Numbered from the stretch's first letter, positions 6,495 through 16,183 are shown. The stretch is DNA of 43,268 nucleotides from Fidelibacterota bacterium (GCA_004124465.1 SCKS01000001.1:1-43268), one strand, 5' to 3'. Numbers and translations: made by a program. Notes: generated by a model not told the origin, from the sequence alone.

Positions 6495-9088
6495 CGAAAG
6501 CGAGCAAAGAAAGCAGCATGACACCCCTCATGAAGCAGTACTACGCCGTGAAGAACCAGCATAAGGAGAGCCTTGTTCTCTTCCGCATGGGCGACTTTTT
6601 TGAAACATTCGATGACGACGCTAAGAATGTTTCAAAGATTCTCGGCATCACCCTCACCAAAAGGGCCAATGGTGCTGCGGCTCAGGTTCCCCTGGCCGGA
6701 TTTCCTCACCATGCCCTGGATACCTATCTGCCGAAACTGGTGGCGGCCGGTAAGCGCATTGCCATCTGCGAGCAGGTGGAAGACCCAAAACTGGCCAAAG
6801 GGATCGTGAAGCGGGAAGTGGTAGAGGTGGTGACCCCTGGCACGGCGTCGCCGGACGATGAAGGGCACACCAAGAATAATTTTCTTTCTGCCGTCTGCAG
6901 GTCAGACAGTACCATGGGGCTCTCACTCCTCGATCTCTCCACAGGTGAATTCTTTTTGGCGGAAGGGAGCGGCGAAACAGTCCGGGATCTCTTCCTCAAA
7001 TTTGCTCCCAGTGAAATTATTGTGGCAGAAGGAGAAGAAGTTTCGAAGTCAGACTGGGTGACGAAAGTGAATCCTTTTGTAACGGAGATGGATCAATGGA
7101 CGTTCGACCACGACCTTTCCCGAACAGCCCTTCTTGAACATTTCAAGGTCGCTTCGTTAAAGGGGTTTGGCTGTGAAGAAATGCCAGCCGGAGTCACAGC
7201 TGCCGGTGTGATTCTCCGATACGTGACCCAAAATATCCAGTCCGCCGCCGGGCACATTACACGTCTTGTTCCCCTCAGGCCAGAAAATGAAATGGGGCTG
7301 GACAATTTCACTGTTCGGAACCTGGAGCTGTTTACCTCTCTGGCTACCCAGGGGACTCACGGTACCCTCCTTTCTGTACTGGATGAGACCGTTACTGCCG
7401 GCGGTGCACGCATGCTCAGGAGCAGGATGGCAAGACCTATTACCGATCGGGAGGCAATTGAAAATAGACTTGACTTGGTGGACGGTTTTTTCACAGAAGA
7501 AAAATTGCGCTCAGATTTTCGCCGCCACCTCGCCACGGCCGGTGATCTGGAACGGATCCTCGGCAAACTGAGCCGCGGCGTTGGGACCCCCCGGGACATG
7601 AACGGTCTGAAGCAGACACTCAACCTCATTCCTGATCTCCAAAGGGAGATGAAAGGGTCCAAGTCTGACGCTCTCTCCAAACTGGCTGACCGGTTTACTG
7701 ACGTTACCGAGGTATCTGAGAAGATCAATTCGATCCTGGTGGATTCACCGCCAGCCAATATGGCCAAAGGGGATTATATCGCTGATAGCGTGGATGATGA
7801 ACTGGATGAGTTGAGAAAGATTGCCAGAGGAGGGAAAGAGTGGATAGCCTCAATGCAGTTAAAGGAACGGGAAAAGACAGGCATCAAGTCCCTGAAGGTG
7901 GGATATAATAAGGTGTTCGGTTACTACCTGGAAGTGACCAAAACACACCAAGACAAAGTGCCCGAAACCTATATCCGGAAGCAAACCCTTGTGAATGCAG
8001 AGAGGTTCATTACTCCCGAACTGAAGGAGTATGAAGAGAAGATTTTGGGTGCCGAAGAAAAAATTCTGGAGATTGAAGCAAAACTGTTCAATGAACTCCG
8101 CCAATGGGTTTTGGGTCACGCATCAGCCATCCAGCAGAATGGTGAACTGATGAACGAGATTGATGTCAGCTCGACCTTGGCGGAAGTGGCGAAACTGAAA
8201 AATTACGTTCGTCCGCATCTTACCGGGGATACGGTGCTGAAACTCATCGACTCCCGTCACCCGGTGGTGGAAACACTCTTGTCCGCTGGTGAAAAGTTTG
8301 TGGCCAACGACCTTGCCATATCCGCGGAGGAGAGTCAGATCCACCTCATTACAGGACCCAATATGGCCGGGAAATCTACCTATCTTCGGCAGATAGGACT
8401 CATCGTCCTCATGGCACAGATGGGAAGTTATGTTCCTGCCCGAGAGGCGAATATCGGTATGGTGGACAGGCTCTTTACCCGGGTCGGTGCCAGCGATAAT
8501 CTGGCCGGCGGCGAGTCTACTTTTATGGTGGAAATGACTGAGGCGGCCAATATTTTAAATAACGCTACGGGTCGAAGCCTGGTACTCTTTGATGAGATCG
8601 GCCGCGGTACAGCCACTTTCGACGGCCTCTCCCTGGCGTGGGCAATAACAGAGCATCTTCACAACACACCGAAATCACAGGCCAGGACCGTATTTGCCAC
8701 TCACTACCATGAATTGACGGAACTGGCCGATCAGTTGGACCGGGTCTCAAACTTTAACGTTGCGGTGAAGGAGTCCGGCGACAAGATCATATTTCTGAGG
8801 AAGATCAAGCGGGGGTCTTGCGACAAAAGTTACGGTATCCATGTGGCTCAGATGGCAGGTCTGCCGACGGAAGTCATCTCCCGGGCATCGGAGATTCTGA
8901 AACAGCTTATTCTCCATGAACCGCTCCAAAAGAGTGATGTGAGTCCCGATCCTACTGACCAGATGGATCTTTTTAATATTCAGGAGTCCCAGCTTCGAAA
9001 AGCACTCACCGAACTGGACACCGACCAGATGACACCCATGGAAGCGCTGGCCAAACTGGCTCAGATCAAGAAAGACCATGATCTCTAG
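6491..9088 (+). CDS. mutS: DNA mismatch repair protein MutS
   Basis: MutS recognises base mismatches and small loops and recruits MutL. The 865 residues have the MutS1 order. The N-terminal mismatch-binding motif GDFFE (34-38) carries the Phe-x-Glu pair. A connector, core and clamp follow (YNKVFGYYLEVTK). The C-terminal ATPase has Walker A GPNMAGKST (622-630), GGESTFMVEM, the Walker B region DEIGRGTATFDGLSLAWA and ATHYHEL. The ATG overlaps the selB stop in an ATGA junction, so mismatch repair is co-transcribed with the selenocysteine machinery here. The downstream PorV-like gene begins inside the last eleven bases. mutL is not in the window. Confidence 0.98.
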   Translation: MTKASKESSMTPLMKQYYAVKNQHKESLVLFRMGDFFETFDDDAKNVSKILGITLTKRANGAAAQVPLAGFPHHALDTYLPKLVAAGKRIAICEQVEDPKLAKGIVKREVVEVVTPGTASPDDEGHTKNNFLSAVCRSDSTMGLSLLDLSTGEFFLAEGSGETVRDLFLKFAPSEIIVAEGEEVSKSDWVTKVNPFVTEMDQWTFDHDLSRTALLEHFKVASLKGFGCEEMPAGVTAAGVILRYVTQNIQSAAGHITRLVPLRPENEMGLDNFTVRNLELFTSLATQGTHGTLLSVLDETVTAGGARMLRSRMARPITDREAIENRLDLVDGFFTEEKLRSDFRRHLATAGDLERILGKLSRGVGTPRDMNGLKQTLNLIPDLQREMKGSKSDALSKLADRFTDVTEVSEKINSILVDSPPANMAKGDYIADSVDDELDELRKIARGGKEWIASMQLKEREKTGIKSLKVGYNKVFGYYLEVTKTHQDKVPETYIRKQTLVNAERFITPELKEYEEKILGAEEKILEIEAKLFNELRQWVLGHASAIQQNGELMNEIDVSSTLAEVAKLKNYVRPHLTGDTVLKLIDSRHPVVETLLSAGEKFVANDLAISAEESQIHLITGPNMAGKSTYLRQIGLIVLMAQMGSYVPAREANIGMVDRLFTRVGASDNLAGGESTFMVEMTEAANILNNATGRSLVLFDEIGRGTATFDGLSLAWAITEHLHNTPKSQARTVFATHYHELTELADQLDRVSNFNVAVKESGDKIIFLRKIKRGSCDKSYGIHVAQMAGLPTEVISRASEILKQLILHEPLQKSDVSPDPTDQMDLFNIQESQLRKALTELDTDQMTPMEALAKLAQIKKDHDL

Positions 9089-10118
9089 AATTCAACACCT
9101 CATCACTTTTTCCTTTATTATCTTAACTTTTTTCTTCCCCCTGAGGGGTGAGTCCATCTGGGTGAAGTACGGCAACCAGGTTTTCCGCGGTGTGGGGGAT
9201 GCCAAGGCTATTGCGCTGAGTGAGGCCGAGGTAGCTTCTGCCACCGGGCCTCTGGCTATCCTCTGGAACCCGGCCCGCCTTCATGGCGAAAGTCCCCGGT
9301 CTCTGGTCTATGCTCACCAGGAGCGGTTCGCCGGCGCCGTCACATTCGACATCCTTGGTGTAGACCTGAAAGAGCGGCCTACGTCCAAGTGGTCACTGGT
9401 GGTGATCAGGGAAGCAGTCCAGGGAATTCCCCGAACCACTGATGCGCTACTTTACGAAACGGGTTCTCTGGATGATCCCACGGAGCGCGTTCTCTCTTCC
9501 AATGTCACCTTTTTCAACCAGTCGCAGTGGGCCGGTATGGTGGGGTTCGCCACACAGAGGAATGATTGGCAGCTGGGGGGTAATGCAAAAGTTCTCATGC
9601 ACCAGCTTGGGGAGTATTCTGGCTGGGGTATGGGCTTTGACTTCGGTGCCACCCGGAACTTTTCCCCCAACAATGTTTTTGGTGTCTCAGTGCGAGACGT
9701 TACCACATCGTGGATCGTTTGGGATTCCGGTACAGTAGAGCGAATTGCTCCTGAAGTAAGGGTGGGAGATGCCCATTCGGTGATCCTTCAGAACGTGCCC
9801 GTCAGGATCAATGTTATGGCTACGGCGGTTATGTCATTAGGTGGTAAAACACGAAATGACGATTTTGCCATCGGCAATATTGGAACCCACTTTCGAGCAG
9901 GAGCGGAGATCGTCTATGGTGAAAACCTCCGAGTTAGATTAGGCAGAAATCCCCTCTCTGGCTACTCTATGGGTCTGGGCCTCGGTTTTGATTTCGGCCA
10001 TATTGATTACGCTTTCGTACCGTCGCCCCTGGGTACCGTCCTTGGTAGCAGCCACTACGTTTCTTTGAATCTCAAACTTGATGCTCTAAGTTCTCTTCAA
10101 TCGAGGCTCGGCCGGTAA
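9078..10118 (+). CDS. PorV/PorQ-like outer-membrane beta-barrel protein
   Basis: The 346-residue protein starts with a basic, very hydrophobic segment (residues 5-22) that looks like a signal peptide. The N-terminal body VFRGVGDAKAIALSEAEVASATGPLAILWNPARL resembles the PorV/UPF0164 family, where the AxxGGAxxAxxDGxxAxxxNPA pattern is typical (described here in short pieces; NPARL about residues 62-66). The remainder alternates polar and hydrophobic residues, with GMGFDFGATRNFSPNN and a C-terminal GLGLGFDFGHIDYAF, as expected of a membrane barrel. PorV homologues in Bacteroidota shuttle cargo of the type IX secretion system, but this copy has no secretion genes around it. Function beyond an outer-membrane barrel is not readable. 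Confidence 0.6.
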   Translation: MISRIQHLITFSFIILTFFFPLRGESIWVKYGNQVFRGVGDAKAIALSEAEVASATGPLAILWNPARLHGESPRSLVYAHQERFAGAVTFDILGVDLKERPTSKWSLVVIREAVQGIPRTTDALLYETGSLDDPTERVLSSNVTFFNQSQWAGMVGFATQRNDWQLGGNAKVLMHQLGEYSGWGMGFDFGATRNFSPNNVFGVSVRDVTTSWIVWDSGTVERIAPEVRVGDAHSVILQNVPVRINVMATAVMSLGGKTRNDDFAIGNIGTHFRAGAEIVYGENLRVRLGRNPLSGYSMGLGLGFDFGHIDYAFVPSPLGTVLGSSHYVSLNLKLDALSSLQSRLGR

Positions 10119-10223
10119 CTGTTGATAACTTCTTGATTAATAGCTTCTTAAACAGCCAACTGAAAGTATCATTAAGTGCTTGGATTAAAGTAAATTCCGC
10201 GATGTTTATAAACGGAGTGTTGA

Positions 10224-11090
10224 ATGATTCGTAGCATGACAGGGTTCGGCAGTGCATCCGTCACCGATGGTGGTGTTACTGTCTCTGTGGAGATTCGCTC
10301 CCTCAACAACCGTTTCCTCGATTTCCGCTTCCGGCTACCGAAACAGCTGGAAGGGCTGGAAGACCAGATGAACAGCCGGTTGCGCCAATCGTGCGATCGG
10401 GGGAGGATTACAGTGGCTGTTTCACTGGAGACTTCCAACGGCTCCGCCAACGGAACGCCCAAACTGGATCGAGAACGGTTTGAGTCTTACAAAGATCTGA
10501 CAGACCAAATTTCCAGAGAGTACAGTTTTGACCTAAAACTGACAGATTTGATGGACATGCGTGATCTGCTGGTCTCTCAGGAAACTGTTGAAATCTCTGA
10601 CGATGCTGTACTATCGGTTCTTGATAATGCACTTTCTCAGCTCAACGAGATGCGCGAGAAAGAGGGAGGTACGCTGGCAACCGATATCCAGTCTAGAGTT
10701 GCTAAAATGGATAAAATATTGGAAAAAGTTCGACAGATGGTAGAAAAGAACAGCAAAAACCTGAACCAGAAATATAGAGAAAAAATTGAAGCTCTGTTGA
10801 ATAGTGCTTCCGTGGATGAATCTCGCATCACTATGGAGGCGGCTGTGTTGGCTGAAAAAGCTGACGTGACGGAGGAGTGTGTCCGATGTGCCAGTCATTT
10901 TGAGCAAATCAGGAATCTCGTTGAAGGTGATGAGCCTGCTGGAAAACGGCTCAATTTTCTTCTTCAGGAGGTTGTTCGGGAAATCAATACAATAGGTTCC
11001 AAGTCAGCTGATCTTTCCGTTATTAACTACGTAGTGGATTTGAAAGAAGAAGCTGAAAAAATTAAAGAGCAGGCGCAAAATATTTTATGA
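10224..11090 (+). CDS. yicC: YicC family endoribonuclease
   Basis: The 288 residues match the YicC/YloC family: MIRSMTGFGSA at the N-terminus, SLNNRFLDFRFRLP at about 27-40, and a conserved C-terminal half (KRLNFLLQEVVREINTIGSK, then EEAEKIKEQAQNI). Family members in E. coli have been described as endoribonucleases that influence the stability of small RNAs. The start has GGAG at 10214-10217. A 105-bp AT-rich gap precedes it, so a transcription unit yicC-gmk-rpoZ probably begins here, though I could not identify a convincing promoter. The end overlaps gmk by ATGA. yicC next to gmk and rpoZ is a widespread arrangement. Confidence 0.93.
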   Translation: MIRSMTGFGSASVTDGGVTVSVEIRSLNNRFLDFRFRLPKQLEGLEDQMNSRLRQSCDRGRITVAVSLETSNGSANGTPKLDRERFESYKDLTDQISREYSFDLKLTDLMDMRDLLVSQETVEISDDAVLSVLDNALSQLNEMREKEGGTLATDIQSRVAKMDKILEKVRQMVEKNSKNLNQKYREKIEALLNSASVDESRITMEAAVLAEKADVTEECVRCASHFEQIRNLVEGDEPAGKRLNFLLQEVVREINTIGSKSADLSVINYVVDLKEEAEKIKEQAQNIL

Positions 11091-11665
11091 ACGCCAAATT
11101 GATCGTCATCTCTGCGCCGTCGGGAGCAGGGAAGACAACCATTGTCAGAAAGCTCCAGGAGCTACATCCTGGTTGGCAGTTTTCCGTCTCCTGTACTACC
11201 CGGCCAAAACGGGATTATGAGAAGGATGCCGACGATTATGAATTCATTACAGCCGAAGAGTTCTCAAAGCGTATTGAGAATAGGGAACTGTTGGAATATG
11301 AGGAAGTACACGGATACATGTATGGGACATCCCGAGCGGTGGTGGACTCGGCCCTCCAAGATGGCACTGTTCTCATTCTTGAGGTTGATGTGAACGGTGC
11401 CCTGGCTATTAAAAAAGTGTATCCGGATGAATCAGCCACTGTCTTTATTCATCCACCCAGTTTGGATGTGTTGAAGAATAGGTTACGGAAACGAGGGGCT
11501 GATTCCGAAGAGCGTATTGAAGAAAGACTTAAACGTGCGGCAATGGAGATAGAAAAAAGTCCCGGTTTTGATATTGAGGTTATAAACAGTGATATCGAGC
11601 AGGCCGTTACCGAGATTTCAATAAAACTTGAACAAATGAATGGAGGACCAAACCGTGTCAATTAA
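11087..11665 (+). CDS. gmk: Guanylate kinase
   Basis: Guanylate kinase phosphorylates GMP to GDP with ATP. The 192 residues include the P-loop APSGAGKTT (9-17), the GMP-binding SVSCTTRPKRDYEKDADDYEFI (about 34-55, given here as the conserved TTRxxR region), EVHGYMYGT and EVDVNGA, followed by the lid with RKRGADSEERIEERL. It overlaps yicC in an ATGA junction, and its last codons contain the GGAGG site used by rpoZ. Confidence 0.97.
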   Translation: MNAKLIVISAPSGAGKTTIVRKLQELHPGWQFSVSCTTRPKRDYEKDADDYEFITAEEFSKRIENRELLEYEEVHGYMYGTSRAVVDSALQDGTVLILEVDVNGALAIKKVYPDESATVFIHPPSLDVLKNRLRKRGADSEERIEERLKRAAMEIEKSPGFDIEVINSDIEQAVTEISIKLEQMNGGPNRVN

Positions 11666-11957
11666 AACAACCCATTTCAGGGATATGAATCAAAAATCTG
11701 AAGATATCTTCGAGGCAACCCTTGTTATCGGCAAGCGTGCCCGACAGATAATCACAGAGAGGATCGCCAGGAACGAAATCCGTACATTCGACAGTAATGC
11801 CGAATTCAATGACGGTGAAGATCTGGAGGAATTGGAACCCGATGTCAATTACGTTGAAATGACAAAAGCCACAACGGAAGCGCTGGGCGAATTCCTCGAT
11901 GATGAGTTAGAGTGGACTTACGGTAATAAAGAGGGAGAAAAATCGGCGGAGGAGTAG
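11655..11957 (+). CDS. rpoZ: RNA polymerase omega subunit
   Basis: Omega helps assemble and stabilise RNA polymerase and forms part of a ppGpp-binding site in Proteobacteria. The protein (100 residues) has the omega core SEDIFEATLVIGKRARQI followed by a diverged middle and an acidic end. The gene position after gmk is classical. I chose GTG 11655 because GGAGG at 11642-11646 is 8 bases upstream. An in-frame ATG at 11640, inside gmk, would add five residues but overlaps that same ribosome-binding sequence. The core after residue 30 is less typical than the N-terminus, so the call rests on the motif plus context. Confidence 0.82.
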   Translation: MSIKTTHFRDMNQKSEDIFEATLVIGKRARQIITERIARNEIRTFDSNAEFNDGEDLEELEPDVNYVEMTKATTEALGEFLDDELEWTYGNKEGEKSAEE

Positions 11958-11958
11958 T

Positions 11959-12633
11959 GTGACTGTGGGTGACTCATCTTCGGCTTCAGGCCTGGCGCGG
12001 AGGTACTTCCGTCAAACGGCGGAGCTGTTCGGAAATAATCTCTATCTGGACAGTGTTCCAGACTTGTCTGATCAAGATGGTTCCCTCACCTTGGACAGTT
12101 TCCGAGAGCAAATCTGTAAGTGCGTAAAGTGTCCGCTCGGTCGCACCCGAATCAAGTTTGTTTTTGGCGTGGGTGATCCTCATGCTGACCTGGTCTTTGT
12201 TGGCGAGGCACCAGGCCGGGACGAAGATCTTCAAGGTGAACCTTTTGTAGGCAGGGCGGGGCAGTTGCTGGATAAAATTCTCGCAGCTATAAAACGGTCC
12301 AGGGATGAGGTGTACATCTGCAACATTCTCAAGTGTCGGCCGCCAGACAACCGGACGCCGCACCAGAATGAGATTGAGTCGTGCATGCCTTTTCTGGAAC
12401 AGCAACTTAACATCATCAAACCAAAACTGATTGTGGCTCTGGGCGCAACTTCCGCTCATGCACTTCTTAAGGTGAAAACACCGCTGGGAAAACTGAGATC
12501 TCAAAAATGGAAGTGGCAAAATTTTGACCTTGTGGTTACTTACCATCCGGCAGCCCTTCTGCGTAACCCCGCCTTCAAGCGCCCGGCGTGGGAAGATTTC
12601 CAATGGATCGACAAACTGATTGCTGAGGCATAA
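11959..12633 (+). CDS. udg: Family 4 uracil-DNA glycosylase (iron-sulfur)
   Basis: These enzymes remove uracil from DNA after cytosine deamination. The 224-residue protein has the family-4 hallmarks: motif GEAPGRDED (82-90) for catalysis, a C-terminal YHPAALLRNP motif, and four cysteines expected to hold a [4Fe-4S] cluster (Cys55, Cys58, Cys126 and Cys142, with KCRPPDNRTP between the last two). The spacing of the last pair fits the family. GGAGGAG at 11948-11954 precedes the GTG at 11959. A second in-frame GTG at 11965 is an equally possible start. The residues before about 45 are not conserved and may be a flexible extension. It sits between rpoZ and dnaB. Confidence 0.92.
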   Translation: MTVGDSSSASGLARRYFRQTAELFGNNLYLDSVPDLSDQDGSLTLDSFREQICKCVKCPLGRTRIKFVFGVGDPHADLVFVGEAPGRDEDLQGEPFVGRAGQLLDKILAAIKRSRDEVYICNILKCRPPDNRTPHQNEIESCMPFLEQQLNIIKPKLIVALGATSAHALLKVKTPLGKLRSQKWKWQNFDLVVTYHPAALLRNPAFKRPAWEDFQWIDKLIAEA

Positions 12634-12635
12634 CC

Positions 12636-14000
12636 GTGGCGGAAAACTCTCAGGAACTCCATCTTAAAACACCGCCTCAGTCGCTGGAAGCGGAAGAAGC
12701 TGTCCTCGGTTCTATGCTCACCTCAAAGGACGCCGTGAGCCGGGCACTTGAGATTCTTACCCCTGACTACTTTTACAAAGACGCTCATCAGAGGATTTTT
12801 CAGGCTATGAAGGATCTCTTTAATCAGGGCGAGCCGGTGGATGCCGTGTCGATCATTAATGAATTGAAAAAGCGGAAACAGCTGGATTCCAGTGGCGGTG
12901 CCTATTTTATCACTGGTCTTTCAGACAGTGTCCCTACATCGGCCAATGTTGAGCACTATGCCAAGATTGTTCTAGAAAAGGCTTCTCTTCGAAACCTGAT
13001 TGAAGCGGCGGCTGAAATGTCTAGCGAAGCGTTCAATGATCAGCAACACCTTGAGGATATCCTGGATCAGGCAGAGCAGAGAATTTTTGCAATCTCTCAA
13101 GGCCGTCTTAAAGGAAAGTTTCACCAGCTCAGTCCGATTCTCCAGGAGACGTTTGAACAGCTGGATAAGATTCATCAGAGTCCCGGCTCAGTGACCGGGG
13201 TTCCTTCGGGCCTGGCTGATCTGGATGAAATAACTTCCGGGTTTCAAGATGGAGAGTTGATTATTGTGGCCGGAAGGCCCAGTATGGGAAAGACAGCTCT
13301 GGCCCTCAACATCGCTAGGAACGCTGCCATTGATCACAACGTCCCTGTAGGTATTTTCAGTCTCGAAATGTCCAATAGTCAACTTGCCATGAGGCTGCTC
13401 ACATCTGAAGCCCGGGTAGATAGCCACTTGGTGAGAACGGGAAAACTTCCCACGGAACAGTGGAGAAATCTTTCAATGTCCGTGGGTACGCTGGCGGAAG
13501 CACCAATCTTTCTTGACGATACGCCTGCCATCGGCATTACCGAGCTGAGGGCAAAGGCTCGCCGCCTAAAGGCGGAGAGTGATGTGCAGCTCATTATGGT
13601 GGACTATTTGCAGATGATGCGCGGTCCCGCATCTTCCGAGAGCAGGCAACAGGAGATTTCTCAAATATCACGATCGCTGAAAGCGCTGTCGAAAGAGATA
13701 TCGGTTCCGGTTGTGGCGATGTCTCAGCTTTCCCGCGCACCGGAAGGGAGGAGCGATCACCGGCCTCAACTGTCAGACCTCCGGGAAAGCGGTGCCATTG
13801 AGCAGGATGCTGACGTTGTGATGTTTCTCTACAGAAAATGGGTCTACACCCGTGATGAGGAGGATCGCCGAAAGGCCGAAATAATTGTATCAAAACAACG
13901 TAACGGTCCTACAGGTACAGTTTCGGCCATTTTTGTTGATAGCTACGCCAAATTTGAAAGTGCCACTATTTTTGATCAGATGGTTGAGGAACCGGCCTGA
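12636..14000 (+). CDS. dnaB: Replicative DNA helicase DnaB
   Basis: DnaB is the hexameric 5'-3' helicase of the replication fork. The 454 residues show the N-terminal helical domain (PQSLEAEEAVLGSML near residue 14) and a RecA-like C-terminal domain with Walker A GRPSMGKT (213-220), the Walker B region MVDYLQMM and the conserved LSDLRESGAIEQDADVVMFLYR region. There is no intein at the usual P-loop insertion site. The start is GTG 12636, two bases after the udg stop. The stop overlaps the rel start by one base (TGATG). Confidence 0.97.
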   Translation: MAENSQELHLKTPPQSLEAEEAVLGSMLTSKDAVSRALEILTPDYFYKDAHQRIFQAMKDLFNQGEPVDAVSIINELKKRKQLDSSGGAYFITGLSDSVPTSANVEHYAKIVLEKASLRNLIEAAAEMSSEAFNDQQHLEDILDQAEQRIFAISQGRLKGKFHQLSPILQETFEQLDKIHQSPGSVTGVPSGLADLDEITSGFQDGELIIVAGRPSMGKTALALNIARNAAIDHNVPVGIFSLEMSNSQLAMRLLTSEARVDSHLVRTGKLPTEQWRNLSMSVGTLAEAPIFLDDTPAIGITELRAKARRLKAESDVQLIMVDYLQMMRGPASSESRQQEISQISRSLKALSKEISVPVVAMSQLSRAPEGRSDHRPQLSDLRESGAIEQDADVVMFLYRKWVYTRDEEDRRKAEIIVSKQRNGPTGTVSAIFVDSYAKFESATIFDQMVEEPA

Positions 14001-16183
14001 TGCGTGTAGCTGACCTCATCCCTACTGTTACTGGCTCCTACCCAAAGGATTTTCTTCAGTTGGTTAAACTGGTGGATGTTCATCAGAAGAATAACGGTGA
14101 GGACCTCGTGCTACAACTTTGGCCTGCCTATCAGTACAGCAAGAATAGCCACGAAGGGCAGCTGAGAAAATCGGGCCGACCCTATTTTGAACACTGTATC
14201 TCTGTAGCGCAGTTGCTTGCTGAGTGGAATATGGACATGCACACCATTGTTGGCGGTATGCTACATGACTGTATAGAGGATACCAACGCTTCTTACGATG
14301 AGATTACAAAAGAATTCGGTGAAGAAGTTGCCGAACTCGTGGATGGCGTTACCAAGTTGGGCGGAGTGGAGTTTGACAGCAGGAAAGAGAAGCAGGCGGA
14401 GAACCTTATGAAAATGTTTCTCTCTATGGCAAAAGATCTTCGGGTTGTCATTATCAAGTTTGCTGACCGCCTCCACAATATGCGCACAATAGAGTATCTG
14501 CCGCTCATTAAGCAGCGGCGTATTGCTGTTGAAACGAGGGACGTCTATTCGCCCCTGGCGCACCGTCTGGGTATGTTCCAGATCAAAAGCGAACTTGATG
14601 ATCTTGTGCTTAATACATTGGAGCCGGATGCCTATAAAGAGATAGAGAAACTCCTCAAATCCACTGGTGGCAAGCGAAAGAAAACGCTGAAGGAGATCAC
14701 AGAACCTATTAAGCAGCAACTCGGAGACCACAACATTACCTATAACCTCAAGACCCGGCTGAAATCCCACGCGTCCATCCATAACAAAATGGTGTCTCGG
14801 GAAAAACTTTTTGATGAAATTTATGACATCTTTGCCCTGAGAATTATCGTTAGTGATGTACCGGAGTGCTACTCAGCTCTGGGACTAATCCATCAGCTTT
14901 TTACACCGGTCCATGAAAGGTTTAAGGACTTCCTTGCCAGGCCTAAGATCAACGGTTATCAGTCGCTTCATACAACAGTGATAGGACCGTCCGGGAAGAT
15001 GGTTGAGATTCAGATCAGAACTGAAGAGATGGATCGCACCGCCGAGATTGGTGTGGCAGCCCATTGGAAATATAAGGAAAATGGGAAGAAGAAAGGTGAT
15101 ATGGATAGACATGTCCAATGGCTGAGGGATCTTGTGTCCATCCTGAGTGACGAGTCCGCTGATCCTGGTGAATTCATGAATCTCCTAAAAATCGATCTGT
15201 TTCAAAATGAGGTTTTTGTTTTCACCCCTGCCGGCGATCTTGTTCAGCTACCATCAGGTTCAACGCCCATCGATTTCGCCTACGACGTCCACACCGAAGT
15301 GGGGCATCATTGTCTCAGCGCAAAAGTGGACGGGCGAATCGTCCCCCTGAATACTGAGCTAAAGAGTGGTCAGACAGTGGAGATAATAGCCTCCGATTCT
15401 CAAACTCCCAGTGCCGCTTGGCTGAAATTTGTTATAACAACCAAAGCGCGAACCCACATACGGCGCTGGTACCGCCGCTCACAGCAAGAAGAAAGTGCCA
15501 AACTCGGCAAGGAGATTCTTGAAAAAACGCTACGACGCATGAAGCAGATTGATAGATTGAAAGAGCTAATGTCTGATCCCACAGCAGCCGGCTATGGAGA
15601 TGAAGAGTCCATGCTGGTGGCACTGGGCAGTGGGCAGGCTACCGTGAAAGAAATCATTCGTAAAGCGTTTCCGCAGGTTTCGGAAGCAGAAATTAAAGAA
15701 GTAAAAGAAAAACGGTCCTTTTTAGATATTGCGCGGCGAAATGCTAGAGGTGTGAGGGTTCAGGGTATTGACAACATTCTCATCAATTTCGGCAAATGCT
15801 GCAACCCAATACCCGGTGATGAGATTATCGGCTTTGTCACTCGTGGTCGCGGTGTTACGGTCCATCGGGCCGAATGTCAAAACTTGCCCATAATGAGCGA
15901 ATCTTCTGACCGATTTCTGGAAGTTGAATGGGATGTGGCGCGGAAGACAGAATTCCTTTCTCAGCTTAAGGTGATGGCTGAAGATAGAAAAGCGTACCTT
16001 AAGGATATCACGGAAGCCATCTCAGGACTCAATGTAAATATCACCAGTGTTGACGTTAAGGTGGAAGATGCATTGGCTATGTGTATGATTGTTATTTTGG
16101 TTCCTAACGTCCGAAGACTCAATATGGTGATCAAAAAGATCGAGAACATTCCCGGTACTGTTAGCGTTCAGAGGGCAACGTGA
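14000..16183 (+). CDS. Bifunctional (p)ppGpp synthetase/hydrolase (RSH)
   Basis: The 727-residue protein controls the stringent response by making and degrading (p)ppGpp. Domain order: an HD hydrolase domain with His65, His89-Asp90 (HDCIEDT) and an intact DRLHNMRT region; a synthetase domain with RFKD (307-310) and GYQSLHTTV; a TGS domain (VFTPAGDLVQLPSGSTPIDFAY); a zinc-finger-like/helical region with GKCCNPIPGD; and a C-terminal ACT domain. RFKD is the RxKD motif of bifunctional enzymes rather than the acidic version of RelA. Both activities therefore look intact. It overlaps dnaB by one base and the HU gene by GTGA. Confidence 0.96.
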   Translation: MRVADLIPTVTGSYPKDFLQLVKLVDVHQKNNGEDLVLQLWPAYQYSKNSHEGQLRKSGRPYFEHCISVAQLLAEWNMDMHTIVGGMLHDCIEDTNASYDEITKEFGEEVAELVDGVTKLGGVEFDSRKEKQAENLMKMFLSMAKDLRVVIIKFADRLHNMRTIEYLPLIKQRRIAVETRDVYSPLAHRLGMFQIKSELDDLVLNTLEPDAYKEIEKLLKSTGGKRKKTLKEITEPIKQQLGDHNITYNLKTRLKSHASIHNKMVSREKLFDEIYDIFALRIIVSDVPECYSALGLIHQLFTPVHERFKDFLARPKINGYQSLHTTVIGPSGKMVEIQIRTEEMDRTAEIGVAAHWKYKENGKKKGDMDRHVQWLRDLVSILSDESADPGEFMNLLKIDLFQNEVFVFTPAGDLVQLPSGSTPIDFAYDVHTEVGHHCLSAKVDGRIVPLNTELKSGQTVEIIASDSQTPSAAWLKFVITTKARTHIRRWYRRSQQEESAKLGKEILEKTLRRMKQIDRLKELMSDPTAAGYGDEESMLVALGSGQATVKEIIRKAFPQVSEAEIKEVKEKRSFLDIARRNARGVRVQGIDNILINFGKCCNPIPGDEIIGFVTRGRGVTVHRAECQNLPIMSESSDRFLEVEWDVARKTEFLSQLKVMAEDRKAYLKDITEAISGLNVNITSVDVKVEDALAMCMIVILVPNVRRLNMVIKKIENIPGTVSVQRAT

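Noticed and set aside
11986-12603. Minus-strand frame of 205 codons opposite the uracil-DNA glycosylase
   Set aside because: The plus strand carries complete family-4 motifs, and the antisense product has no recognisable motif.
13270-13300. Possible intein at the DnaB P-loop
   Set aside because: GRPSMGKT is continuous and the protein has normal length.
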